A program made the position numbers and the translations under genes. DNA of 64,000 nucleotides, from contig AP018269.1 in NCBI GenBank assembly GCA_003994795.1, forward strand, positions 3,063,484 through 3,127,483, in the 5' to 3' direction. The stretch is from Cylindrospermum sp. NIES-4074 (GTDB lineage: Bacteria; Cyanobacteriota; Cyanobacteriia; Cyanobacteriales; Nostocaceae). The notes below the pieces were generated by a model. It did not search any database and was not told the DNA's origin. It saw only the letters and a program-made list of their open reading frames with translations. Below are positions 8,531 to 17,695 of the stretch, piece after piece. Numbering within the stretch: position 1 is the stretch's first letter; every line of letters starts with the position of its first letter.

Positions 8531-11500
8531 TTAATCAAAATCAAGTTCTGCTAAAACTTTGTCTAGTTGTGCTTGGCTGAGATCGACATCAGTAAAATCT
8601 GAAGATGTGTAACTAACTGCATCAGGAGACTGGCAGTGAGCAATTAATAAGCGCAGTGCCTCAATAAAACCTTGTGCCAAAGTTGCAATTGTGCTGTGTC
8701 GATGCACTGCCTCACTGTATTGCCAATTCAGTTGCAATTGACCGCCAATAACTGAGCCATTAATTTGTAGTAAATAACTCCGCCGATCTCGCAGACTATA
8801 ATTTGTACCGCTAGATTCAGTAGCAGAAGCAAATAGTGATGATTCTGACAGCACTTGATCGAACTGCCCCAGGTAGTTAAAACTGATTTCAGCTTGGGGT
8901 AATGCCTTCAGCTGCTCAATAATGGTTGAATCTTGACTGAGATAGCGCAATATACCGTAGCCAATACCTCCGCTGGGAATTTGCCGTAGTTGTTCTTTAA
9001 TGGCTTTTAGTGCTTCTCCTGGGTTGGTGGTAGTATTTCCCAAATCCAAACGCACGGGAAAGATAGAAGTGAACCAGCCAACAGTGCGAGATAAGTTAAC
9101 ATCCTCAAAAAGTTCTTCTCGTCCGTGACCTTCTAAATCAATTAGTAGCGATGTTTCTCCCCGCCATTGTTGACAAGTGAGGGCAAGGGCAGTCAGCAAT
9201 ACTTCATTAATTTGAGTATTGTAAACGGCTGGCACTTCTGAGAGTAAAGCTTTAGTTTCAGCTACACTGAGGGAAACTGAAACAGTAGCCGCAGAACCTA
9301 GTATATTGGTTCCAGCCAGAATATCTTGAGGCAGGCAAGCAACAGGTTTTTGTAGTGTTGATAGCCAGTAATCTAGTTCTGAATGCAGTGTAGTTGATTG
9401 TGCGTATTCAACTAAGCGATTAGCCCACTGCTGAAATGAGGTGGTTTTAGCGGGCAGTTTGATATTTTCCTCTTGGCTAAGTTGCTGGTAAGCAGTTTGC
9501 AAGTCTTCTAGCAAAATTCGCCAGGATACGCCATCGACAACCAGGTGATGAACAATAATGAGTAGGCGACTAGGCTTGTCTGCACCTAATTCAAATAAAG
9601 CAACTCGTAGTAATGGCCCTTCTGATAAGTTGAGACTGGCTTGCAGTGAGTTAGCGGCTGACTCAATGGCGGCAGATTGTTCGGCTGTGGGTACATTCGA
9701 TAGATCAATACAGGAAAAACACGGTGTTGAGTCGGGACTGGCGTTAACTTGCTGAATGCGATCGCACAGCGTCTCCGTTGGCGAAGCCGCCCCAAAGGGT
9801 CTAGGAGAATCGCTTTCTTTGCTATACCTTAAGCGCAAAGCATCGTGGTGTTTCAGCAAATGCTGTACTGCTTGTTCTAAGCAAACAGAATTAATTTTTT
9901 GCCGCACTCCCAGCAAAACTGATTGATTCCAGTGATGAGAATCGAGTAAATTTTGCTCGAAAAACCAGTGTTGAATCGGAGTTAGTGGTACTGCACCAGT
10001 GACTAGACCTTGTTCGGCCTGGCTGAATGTGGTGGTATTAACGACTGTTGCTAACTGGGCGATCGTTTGGTGCTGAAATAGCTGTTTAGGAGTTAGTCGC
10101 AAGCCAACTTGATTAGCTTTAGCAATAATTTGCAAGCTGATAATCGAATCTCCGCCTAATTCAAAGAAATTATTGTGAATGCCAACTGCTGGCAACCCTA
10201 AAACTTCTGCCCAAATTTGTGCCAGGGCAATTTCAATAGGTGTTTGTGGGGCTGCAAAATTATCTTCTTGATCAATTGTAGGGATTTCAGGTATTGGTAG
10301 CGATCGCCTATCTACTTTGCCATTAGGTGTTAGTGGCAAAGCTTCTAACAATACAAAGGCTGAAGGCACCATGTAATCGGGTAATTTTTCTTTGAGAAAG
10401 CTTTGCAAGTCGTTTGCTCTAAAATTTTGTAGGGATGTTGCAGGTGTAAGAACAACATAAGCAACCAGTCGCTTATATCCAGGTCTATCTTCCCGCACTA
10501 ACACTACTGCTTCTCGGACATCTGGGTGTTGACTGAGTACAGACTCAATCTCTCCTAACTCAATACGGAAACCGCGAAGTTTTACCTGATTGTCAATTCG
10601 ACCGATGTACTCGATATCTCCATTTGGTAAATAGCGTACCAGGTCGCCAGTTTTGTACAAGCGATCGCCACTTATATTACTAAAAGGATTGGCGATAAAT
10701 TTTTCAGCAGTTAGTTCTGGACGGTTAAGATAACCTCTAGCAACGCCAGCACCACCTATATAAAGTTCACCTATTACACCAATGGGTACAGGTTTGAGGT
10801 ATTGATTTAGAATATAAAGCTGGGTATTGGCAATTGGACGACCAATAGGAATTATACCAGACAGGGACGTTTGCTCTGAAACTTCGTAAATACAGCATCC
10901 AACAACAGTCTCCGTAGGGCCATACTCGTTAATCAATCTAGTATCCGGTGCATAATTGCGCCAAAAAGAAAGGTTTTTGCCCAATAAAGCCTCACCACCG
11001 ATAATCAACGCTTTGGTTTGACCCGCTTTCTGATTGCTTGGTAACAACTGCTGAAGTATTTCTAGATGAGCAGGGGTAATTTTAACAAGGCTAAAACGAC
11101 TTTGAGAACTTAAGGCTTTACTGAGAGCTTCTATCTCTTGTTCTTCTTCTAAAAGAACTACTTTTTGCCCCACTAGTAAGGGAGAGAACAAGCTGGTAAT
11201 AGTAGCATCGAAACCAATTGAAGAGTTAACAGGACTACCACAACCATCTGCTACTGCATAGGCTTGAATACACCAATTGAGATAGTTAACTAGTCCCTGG
11301 TGCTCAATCATCGCTCCCTTGGGTCTACCCGTAGAGCCAGAGGTATAAATTACATAGGCTAGTTGATTGGGCGTAAGATTGCAGACAGGGTTTTCTATGC
11401 TTTCATGGGAAATGAGTTCCCATTTACTGTCTAAGCAAATGATTTGAGCTTTGCAAGCAGGAAGGCTCTCAACTAAGTGCTGCTGTGATAACAAAATTGG

Positions 11501-13303
11501 GGTTTGAGAATCCTCTAACATGAAAGTCAAGCGCTCTTGAGGATAGCGTGGATCTAGAGGTAGATAAGCGCCACCAGCTTTGAGGATAGCCAGTAGTCCA
11601 ATCACCAAGTCAAGCGATCGCTCAACATAAATTCCTACTAATACCTCCGGTTCTACTCCTAGCTTTTGCAAGTGGTGGGCAAGTTGATTGGCTTTTTGGT
11701 TGAGTTCTTGATAAGTTAGTGTTTGGTCTTCAAAAACTACAGCAATTGCATCTGGGGTTCTTTCTGCCTGTTCTTCAAATAATTGGTGAATACATTTATT
11801 ATGGAGATAATCTACCTGAGTATTATTCCATTCAACTAATAACTGATGTCGTTCGATGGGAGTTAGCAACGGTAACTCAGAAAGATGCTGGTCGGGATTA
11901 GAAACAATACCTAATAGTAAGTTTTGAAAATGAGCGATCGCTCTTTGGATAGTGGCGCGTTTGAATAAATCAGTATTGTATTCAAATGCTCCTGTTATTT
12001 CTCTTTCACCGTTGATGATTGATAAAGTTAAATCAAACTTAGCTGTGCCAGTATCCGCCTCCAATGGTTGCAACTTTAAATCTGGTAGGGATAAATCCAA
12101 ACTGCGTTCATTTTGCAGGTTAAACAGCACTTGAAACAGTGGTGAGTGACTTAGATGGCGTTCTGGCTGCAACTCCTCAACTAGCCTCTCAAAAGGCAAA
12201 TCTTGATGAACATAAGCATCTAAAGCTACCTGACGCACTCGCTGCAATAATTCGCGAAAACTTGGATTGCCACTGATGTCAGTACGCAGCACTAATGTAT
12301 TGACGAAAAAACCAATTAATCCCTCTATTTCTGTCCTGTTGCGGTTAGCAATAGGGGAACCAATTAAAATATCTTCTTGCCCTGTATAGCAATACAGCAG
12401 GATGTTAAACGCAGTCAACAGAGTCATAAATAAAGTGACTCCCTGCTTTTGGCTTAATTGTCTGAGTGACTCAGATAGTTCCTCGGACAAGACAAAAGTT
12501 TCCCATGCACCGCAAAATGTCTGTTCCGCAGGACGGGGTTTGTCAGTTGGCAAATCTAATACTGGTAAACTACCTTGAAGTTGCTGCCGCCAATAAGCGA
12601 TTTGGGTTGTTTGCGCTTCTCCCTGTAACCACTGGCGCTGCCAAATAGCAAAATCTGCATATTGAATAGGCAGTTTCGGTAGAGATAGTTCTTTCCCTCC
12701 ACAAAAGGCTTGATAGCAACTTGCTACTTCTTGAATCAAAATACCCATCGACCAACCATCAGAAATAATGTGGTGCATTGTTAGTAACAGCACATATCCT
12801 GTTGTACTGAGTTGTAATAAGCTGACTCTTAGTAAAGGTGCTTGTGAGAGGTCAAAGGGTGTTTTCGCGTTCTCAGTTGCTAATCGTTGAACTGCTTGCT
12901 GATGCTCAATTTCTGGTAGTTTCTGTAGGTCTATCAGAGGAATGGCTAATCTTAGGCTAGGAGTAATAATTTGTACAGGTTGCCCGTCAATTGTAGTAAA
13001 AGCAGTGCGTAAAGCCTCATGCCGTTCAATAACTGCATTGAGACTTTGCTCGAGAGCGATCGCATTTAGTTTACCTCGCAACCGCACCGCCGAACTGATG
13101 TTATAAGTAGCTTGTCCAGGGTCAAACTGTTCTAAAAACCATAACCTTTGTTGAGCAAAAGATAAAGGAATAGATTGGTTCTTTGGTAGTTGTGGCGCAA
13201 TTTGAATTTCTGCTACCTGTGATTTTTTCTGATTCAGCCTTTGCAGTAACAAGGCGCGTTTTTCGGGAGAAAGTTCGGCAATACGATTAGTTAGGTTACT
13301 CAT
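8531..13303 (-). CDS. NRPS: C-A(Asn-like)-T-E
   Basis: 1590 residues. A short helical N-terminus (LSPEKRALLLQRL) typical of NRPS docking segments is followed by a C domain (HHIISDGWS near 181), an A domain (YTSGSTGRPKG near 654), a carrier domain (FFELGGDSI near 1050) and an epimerization domain (HHLVVDGVSW near 1256). The specificity code reads DATKIGEVGK, nearest to the Asn code DLTKLGEVGK; Asp or another small polar residue cannot be excluded. The E domain implies a D-residue and agrees with the D-accepting C domain that opens the next protein. An in-frame repeat has entered the E domain at about 9764-9806. The first base of its ATG region overlaps the stop of the preceding NRPS gene, so translation is probably coupled. 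Confidence 0.92.
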   Translation of the reverse strand: MSNLTNRIAELSPEKRALLLQRLNQKKSQVAEIQIAPQLPKNQSIPLSFAQQRLWFLEQFDPGQATYNISSAVRLRGKLNAIALEQSLNAVIERHEALRTAFTTIDGQPVQIITPSLRLAIPLIDLQKLPEIEHQQAVQRLATENAKTPFDLSQAPLLRVSLLQLSTTGYVLLLTMHHIISDGWSMGILIQEVASCYQAFCGGKELSLPKLPIQYADFAIWQRQWLQGEAQTTQIAYWRQQLQGSLPVLDLPTDKPRPAEQTFCGAWETFVLSEELSESLRQLSQKQGVTLFMTLLTAFNILLYCYTGQEDILIGSPIANRNRTEIEGLIGFFVNTLVLRTDISGNPSFRELLQRVRQVALDAYVHQDLPFERLVEELQPERHLSHSPLFQVLFNLQNERSLDLSLPDLKLQPLEADTGTAKFDLTLSIINGEREITGAFEYNTDLFKRATIQRAIAHFQNLLLGIVSNPDQHLSELPLLTPIERHQLLVEWNNTQVDYLHNKCIHQLFEEQAERTPDAIAVVFEDQTLTYQELNQKANQLAHHLQKLGVEPEVLVGIYVERSLDLVIGLLAILKAGGAYLPLDPRYPQERLTFMLEDSQTPILLSQQHLVESLPACKAQIICLDSKWELISHESIENPVCNLTPNQLAYVIYTSGSTGRPKGAMIEHQGLVNYLNWCIQAYAVADGCGSPVNSSIGFDATITSLFSPLLVGQKVVLLEEEQEIEALSKALSSQSRFSLVKITPAHLEILQQLLPSNQKAGQTKALIIGGEALLGKNLSFWRNYAPDTRLINEYGPTETVVGCCIYEVSEQTSLSGIIPIGRPIANTQLYILNQYLKPVPIGVIGELYIGGAGVARGYLNRPELTAEKFIANPFSNISGDRLYKTGDLVRYLPNGDIEYIGRIDNQVKLRGFRIELGEIESVLSQHPDVREAVVLVREDRPGYKRLVAYVVLTPATSLQNFRANDLQSFLKEKLPDYMVPSAFVLLEALPLTPNGKVDRRSLPIPEIPTIDQEDNFAAPQTPIEIALAQIWAEVLGLPAVGIHNNFFELGGDSIISLQIIAKANQVGLRLTPKQLFQHQTIAQLATVVNTTTFSQAEQGLVTGAVPLTPIQHWFFEQNLLDSHHWNQSVLLGVRQKINSVCLEQAVQHLLKHHDALRLRYSKESDSPRPFGAASPTETLCDRIQQVNASPDSTPCFSCIDLSNVPTAEQSAAIESAANSLQASLNLSEGPLLRVALFELGADKPSRLLIIVHHLVVDGVSWRILLEDLQTAYQQLSQEENIKLPAKTTSFQQWANRLVEYAQSTTLHSELDYWLSTLQKPVACLPQDILAGTNILGSAATVSVSLSVAETKALLSEVPAVYNTQINEVLLTALALTCQQWRGETSLLIDLEGHGREELFEDVNLSRTVGWFTSIFPVRLDLGNTTTNPGEALKAIKEQLRQIPSGGIGYGILRYLSQDSTIIEQLKALPQAEISFNYLGQFDQVLSESSLFASATESSGTNYSLRDRRSYLLQINGSVIGGQLQLNWQYSEAVHRHSTIATLAQGFIEALRLLIAHCQSPDAVSYTSSDFTDVDLSQAQLDKVLAELDFD
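9764..9806. repeat. HIP1-containing repeat inserted in frame in the E domain
   Basis: Sequence starting GCGATCGCACAGCGTCTCCG and continuing to GGTCTAGG resembles dispersed cyanobacterial repeats. It adds a peptide like PRPFGAASPTETLCDRI that is absent from the sister E domain in the gene at 25554-31502. The reading frame is kept. Confidence 0.65.
10437..10451. repeat. Half copy of the 30-bp palindrome in an A domain linker
   Basis: TGTAGGGATGTTGCA matches the half-site TGTAGAGACGTTGCA with two differences. It encodes PATSLQ-like residues just before the final A subdomain, the same position as other copies in this cluster. Confidence 0.5.
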
Positions 13304-16300
13304 TAGTTAATCCCTCCATTAGCGAGTAATTTTTGAACTTCCTCCTCAGAAAGCTGTTCTAGTTCTGCAACCATATCAGCCAGCATTACCTCATCAGCTT
13401 GTTCGGATAATTTTTGAGCAATAACTACAGCAAAATCTGCAATAGTAGGTGACTCAAATAAGTAATGTAAAGGTAAATTAATTTGAAATGCTTGGCGCAA
13501 GCGAGAAATAACTTGAGTGGCAAGTAACGAATGTCCTCCTAACTCAAAGAAATTATCATTAATCCCCACTTTTTCGATTTTTATAACTTCTCTCCAAATA
13601 TCGGCTAAAGTTTCTTCAATTGGATTTCGAGGTGCAACAAAAGTACCTGCTAAACTGGCTTTATCCGGTGCAGGTAGCGCTTGCCGATCTATTTTGCCAT
13701 TAGCAGTTAAAGGAAAAGTCTTTATCTGTACAAAAGCTGACGGAATCATGTAATCAGGTAGCTTTTGTTGTAAAAATTCCCGTATATTTTTTACCTGTTG
13801 TAGAGATGTTGCTGGCAACGTATCTACACTTTCTGAACTTGGCGCAAAGTAAGCAACAATGCGTTTTTCTCCAGGTACATCTTCTCGCACAATTACTACA
13901 ACTTGCTCGATATCTGAATGCTGTCTAATTGTTGCTTCAATTTCACCTAACTCGATGCGAAAACCTCTAATCTTAACTTGATTGTCAATTCTGCCTAAAA
14001 ACTCAATATTTCCATCAGGTAAATAACGGGCTGCATCTCCTGTTTTGTAAATGCGGACATTAAAGCGATTAACAAATGGATTAGTAATAAATTTTTCTGC
14101 GGTTATTTCAGGTTGATTAAGATATCCTCGTGCTAAACTATCGCCACCAATATAAATTTCTCCCGTGACACCTATTGGTACAGGTTGAAGCTGGGAATCG
14201 AGGATATAAATTTGAGTATTCGGTATAGGGCGACCTATGGGAACAGTCTCAGAAATATGACATAGGTTTTGAGCGTCAACTTGATAAGTAAGTACCCCTA
14301 CAGTTGATTCTGTAGGCCCATAGTGATTAATAATTATGCAATTGGGCGCGTATTGATGAATGCGATCAATTAAATCCCAATTCGTAGTTTCTCCACCTAA
14401 AATTAAACGTTTACGCGGTAGAACAGATGCTGCTTGGGGCGAAGTTAATAAAGCCGATAAGTGAAAAGGAACAATCTTGATGCAATCAATAGAATTATCC
14501 TCGAAATATGCTGCTAGTAATTCGGGATCGGATGCTAGGTTCTGAGAGATTATATGTAGCAAACCACCTGTACATAAAGCGGGGAAAATAGCTGTATTTC
14601 CTAAGTCGGCGGCAAAGGTAGAAACCATTGCAAAGCTAGAACCAGCAGGTAAATCTATCCTGGGTAAGATGCCATATAAATAATTAAGTATTTGCTGATG
14701 TTCAACTGCAACTCCTTTAGGTTTACCAGTAGAACCGGATGTATAAATTACATAAGCAAGATTTGCTGGTGTTGCTATACTGCTGCAATTTTCATTGCTT
14801 TCTTGAGCAATTTTATCCCATTCTGTATCCAGACAAATTAACCGTCTTGTCTTTTCCTGTAGAGACGTTGTATGCAATGTCTCTACAAATTGGTTTTGTG
14901 TTAACAATACCGATGCTTGTGCATCCCGCAACATCAACGCTAGGCGTTCTGCTGGCATTGCTGGATCTAGCGGTAAATATGCGCCACCAGCTTTTAAAAT
15001 AGCTAGTATTGCTATGACTATTTCCAGAGAACGTTCTAAGCAGATACCAACTATTACCTCTGGTTTAACTTCTATTTTTTGCAAATAGTTAGCTAGTTGA
15101 TTGGCACGTTCATTTAGCTGGCGATAAGTTAATTGTTGATTTTCAAATACAACTGCAATAGTATCTGGATTTAGTGTTGCTTGCGCTTCAAATAGTTGGT
15201 ATACACAATTATATTCTCCCCGTTGTAGAGACGTTGCCTGAAATGCCGCTACATTCTGATTGAAGTCAAATAATAGTTGCTTACGATTACGATCGCTCAA
15301 TATCTCCAACTCACCAATAGCCGCATCTGAATTATTGACAACACTGTTTAATAGGGTTTCAAAATATTCTGATATCCGCTTGATATCTACCGAAGTAAAC
15401 AAGCTGGAATCATAGTAAAAATCTGCATTAATAGAATCTTCGGTTTGCAGACAGGAGAGTTTGAGCTTGAATTTTGTAGTGCAAGCATATTGTTTATATA
15501 TAGAAAAGGAAATATCAGCTTCGCAGTATTTATTTAGTCCTTCTTGAAATTCAAAGCAAATCGGTAATACTTCATTTGGCTTATCTAGATCGGCTAAATC
15601 TTCCCAATGAAAATATTCCTGCCATTTTTCAGCATCATTTACTAGCTGCTCAACTTGCTGCAACAATTGATTGAATTTTAACTCTGCCGTTAAATTGCAA
15701 TGCAATGGCAAATATTTTGATAACAGTCCTAAAGCTAATTCTAATTCTTCATATTTTCTGCCACTACAAGCAATACCTGTGATTATTTCCGCTTGTTGGG
15801 TAAGCTTCCAAATTAATATTTGCCAGCAGGTTAATAATATTACTGAAGATGTAGTATTATATTTCGCTACTGTTGATAAGATTTGATCAGATAGGCCACT
15901 GCTAATTTTTAATTCTAAAACTTTCGGCTTAAATTCTAAACTTTGAGTAGATTTAAGTTCGCCAGATAACTTAATTTTAGCTAAATTTTTAAAATCTATT
16001 CTCCGCCAATATTCTTTACCTATTTCTGTATCTTCGGAATTTAATAACTCATATTGCCATTCGGCGATATCCGCATATTGAATTGGTGTATCTTCAAGTT
16101 CCTTACCTTGTAAACAAGCTGAATAGGAATTTCTAATTTCACGGATTAAATTTAGCAATGTAGAATTATCTGCATTCATAGCAGATAAGCTTAAAATTAA
16201 TATATGTTTTTCTACAGACCAAGTAAATAAAGAAGCGTATAGAACCGTACCTTTTTCCAAATCAAAAGGTTGTTGACTAATTTCATGTAACGAAAATTCA

Positions 16301-16608
16301 GTTTTGCTTTTTTGTTCTTCTTCAGTAAGTCCAGTTAAATCGTGTTCGTAAACAGAAAGAGAAGAATAGCCAGCAATTACTTGCAGAGGAATTGTCATTC
16401 CAGGTAAACACTGAAAATTAGTGCGAAGTATTTCATGACGATTGACAACATTTTGCAAAGCTTTATTCAAAATCTCGCAATTCAGATTGCCTTCAATTAG
16501 CACTGCACATTGGACACGATAAGGCAATGCTGAATCAATTTGTTGTAATCTCCAAAGATACTTCTGTTGTGGAGAGAGACGAAACCCCTCTATTGTTGAA
16601 TTTTGCAT
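13303..16608 (-). CDS. NRPS: interface-A(Asp)-T
   Basis: About 1101 residues from the ATG at 16608, chosen because AAGGAA precedes it and because the resulting N-terminus (GFRLSPQQKYLW shortly after Met) matches that of the last NRPS protein; a start at 16647 would overlap the dioxygenase gene. The first domain belongs to the condensation superfamily but carries SLSAMNADNST near residue 145 in place of HHxxxDG, so it fits the non-catalytic interface type. The A domain (YTSGSTGKPKG near 627) reads DLTKIGHVGK, an Asp-type code. It ends with a carrier domain (FFELGGHSL near 1026). The dioxygenase gene lies directly upstream. Inference: Asp is loaded here and beta-hydroxylated by that enzyme, while peptide bond formation uses the C domain at the end of the protein encoded at 17696-25552. 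Three copies of a 30-bp palindrome are embedded in frame. Confidence 0.92.
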   Translation of the reverse strand: MQNSTIEGFRLSPQQKYLWRLQQIDSALPYRVQCAVLIEGNLNCEILNKALQNVVNRHEILRTNFQCLPGMTIPLQVIAGYSSLSVYEHDLTGLTEEEQKSKTEFSLHEISQQPFDLEKGTVLYASLFTWSVEKHILILSLSAMNADNSTLLNLIREIRNSYSACLQGKELEDTPIQYADIAEWQYELLNSEDTEIGKEYWRRIDFKNLAKIKLSGELKSTQSLEFKPKVLELKISSGLSDQILSTVAKYNTTSSVILLTCWQILIWKLTQQAEIITGIACSGRKYEELELALGLLSKYLPLHCNLTAELKFNQLLQQVEQLVNDAEKWQEYFHWEDLADLDKPNEVLPICFEFQEGLNKYCEADISFSIYKQYACTTKFKLKLSCLQTEDSINADFYYDSSLFTSVDIKRISEYFETLLNSVVNNSDAAIGELEILSDRNRKQLLFDFNQNVAAFQATSLQRGEYNCVYQLFEAQATLNPDTIAVVFENQQLTYRQLNERANQLANYLQKIEVKPEVIVGICLERSLEIVIAILAILKAGGAYLPLDPAMPAERLALMLRDAQASVLLTQNQFVETLHTTSLQEKTRRLICLDTEWDKIAQESNENCSSIATPANLAYVIYTSGSTGKPKGVAVEHQQILNYLYGILPRIDLPAGSSFAMVSTFAADLGNTAIFPALCTGGLLHIISQNLASDPELLAAYFEDNSIDCIKIVPFHLSALLTSPQAASVLPRKRLILGGETTNWDLIDRIHQYAPNCIIINHYGPTESTVGVLTYQVDAQNLCHISETVPIGRPIPNTQIYILDSQLQPVPIGVTGEIYIGGDSLARGYLNQPEITAEKFITNPFVNRFNVRIYKTGDAARYLPDGNIEFLGRIDNQVKIRGFRIELGEIEATIRQHSDIEQVVVIVREDVPGEKRIVAYFAPSSESVDTLPATSLQQVKNIREFLQQKLPDYMIPSAFVQIKTFPLTANGKIDRQALPAPDKASLAGTFVAPRNPIEETLADIWREVIKIEKVGINDNFFELGGHSLLATQVISRLRQAFQINLPLHYLFESPTIADFAVVIAQKLSEQADEVMLADMVAELEQLSEEEVQKLLANGGIN
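13799..13828. repeat. 30-bp palindrome copy in an A domain linker
   Basis: Near-perfect palindrome starting TGTAGAGATGTTGCT and ending with its approximate reverse complement. In frame it encodes TLPATSLQ just before the last A subdomain. Confidence 0.75.
14858..14887. repeat. 30-bp palindrome copy inside the A domain
   Basis: Near-perfect copy of the palindrome with half-site TGTAGAGACGTTG. It encodes VETLHTTSLQ between the LLTQ and ICLD segments of the A domain. A partial relative occurs at the equivalent site in the first A domain of the gene at 31527-40004 (about 36211-36232). Confidence 0.75.
15224..15253. repeat. Degenerate 30-bp palindrome copy between interface and A domains
   Basis: Begins TGTAGAGACGTTGCC with a decayed right arm ending CGCTACA. 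It lies in frame between the interface domain and the A domain and encodes VAAFQATSLQ. Confidence 0.6.
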
Positions 16609-16631
16609 ATTTACAGTTCCTTTTTTGTTGC

Positions 16632-17684
16632 TTAAATTTCTTGACAACTAAACGCTTCTGCCATTCCCACAACAACTTTGCGCTCACCCAAAAATGGCGT
16701 GCGTCCGTGACTAGCTAACATATTGTCTAATAACAATACATCTCCTTCTTGCCAAGGAAAGGCGATTGTTTCTTGTTGATAAGCTTGACGAATTTCTGCT
16801 AAAACATCATCTTCTATTTCTGAGCCGTCGCCGTAATACGTATTACGGGGTAAATCTTCAGCTTTAAAGGAAGCTAAAAGCTCTTGTCTAACTGTTAATT
16901 CTAAATTAGAAATATGGAACAGGTGTGCTTGATTAAACCACACCATTTCTGAGGTAATTGGGTGTTTAGCTACGGACTGACAAACTTGGCGAGTTCTTAA
17001 TCTGTCGCCATCTCTCCATTCAAACTCAATTCCGGCTTTATAGCAATATTCTTCTACTTCAGATTTGCTATTTGTATTAAATACGTTTTGCCAAGCCAAA
17101 TCAATTCCTCTTCCATAGTTTCGCACATACATAACACCTTTTTCTATAAATTTATTTTGAATTTCAGGGTTGATATGCTCGAATACTTTGCGACTGTCAG
17201 CAATTGGTGTTTCGCCACCAGTTTCAGCTACTTTTATGGAATAAAAAGCTATCTTTAAAGGCCAATTACGAGAATAAGACATCTCGTTATGTTGCGGAAT
17301 GAATTGGTCAGGGGGATATTCAGTAGAAGTGTAAATATTACCGCTTACTTGACTGCGGGGAGTTGAGCGAAAAGAATACTCTAACAATTCCCCAAAAATA
17401 GTTTTGATAAATTGCTCAAATCCAGCAATTCCATCAACTTTAAATCCTCGGAACAGGATACCTCCATGCTGTAAAAGCTGTTTTTGTATAAATTCTCGAT
17501 TATTTTCAGACCAAGCGGTTAAATTTAACCCTTCTATTGTTGGTTGAACTAATAAAGGTAGAGGGTGATCAGGTTGAAGATATCCTGTCTCAATCATATC
17601 TGCTTGGGAAACACTAACCGCTTTACGACGGCTGATGCTTCCTAACTTACTTGTTGGCATTTGTTTAAGTTCTGTATTGGTCAT
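16632..17684 (-). CDS. SyrP/TauD-type Fe(II)/2-oxoglutarate dioxygenase, probable aspartyl beta-hydroxylase
   Basis: 350 residues, full length for the TauD/TfdA family. The likely iron ligands are H132-x-E134 and H326, with R335 a candidate for binding 2-oxoglutarate. The family includes SyrP-like enzymes that hydroxylate the beta-carbon of Asp while it is tethered to an NRPS carrier domain. The gene sits 11 bp after the preceding NRPS gene and 23 bp before the interface-A(Asp)-T gene, its probable partner. The protein resembles the dioxygenase domain fused at the end of the protein encoded at 4427-8518 along its length, so the cluster has one free and one fused copy. Its N-terminus (KLGSISRRKAVS) echoes the C-terminal tail of the NRPS before it (KLKTIKRKAIS). 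The substrate assignment is inference from these neighbours. Confidence 0.9.
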   Translation of the reverse strand: MTNTELKQMPTSKLGSISRRKAVSVSQADMIETGYLQPDHPLPLLVQPTIEGLNLTAWSENNREFIQKQLLQHGGILFRGFKVDGIAGFEQFIKTIFGELLEYSFRSTPRSQVSGNIYTSTEYPPDQFIPQHNEMSYSRNWPLKIAFYSIKVAETGGETPIADSRKVFEHINPEIQNKFIEKGVMYVRNYGRGIDLAWQNVFNTNSKSEVEEYCYKAGIEFEWRDGDRLRTRQVCQSVAKHPITSEMVWFNQAHLFHISNLELTVRQELLASFKAEDLPRNTYYGDGSEIEDDVLAEIRQAYQQETIAFPWQEGDVLLLDNMLASHGRTPFLGERKVVVGMAEAFSCQEI

Positions 17685-17695
17685 ATTGGTTGTGA

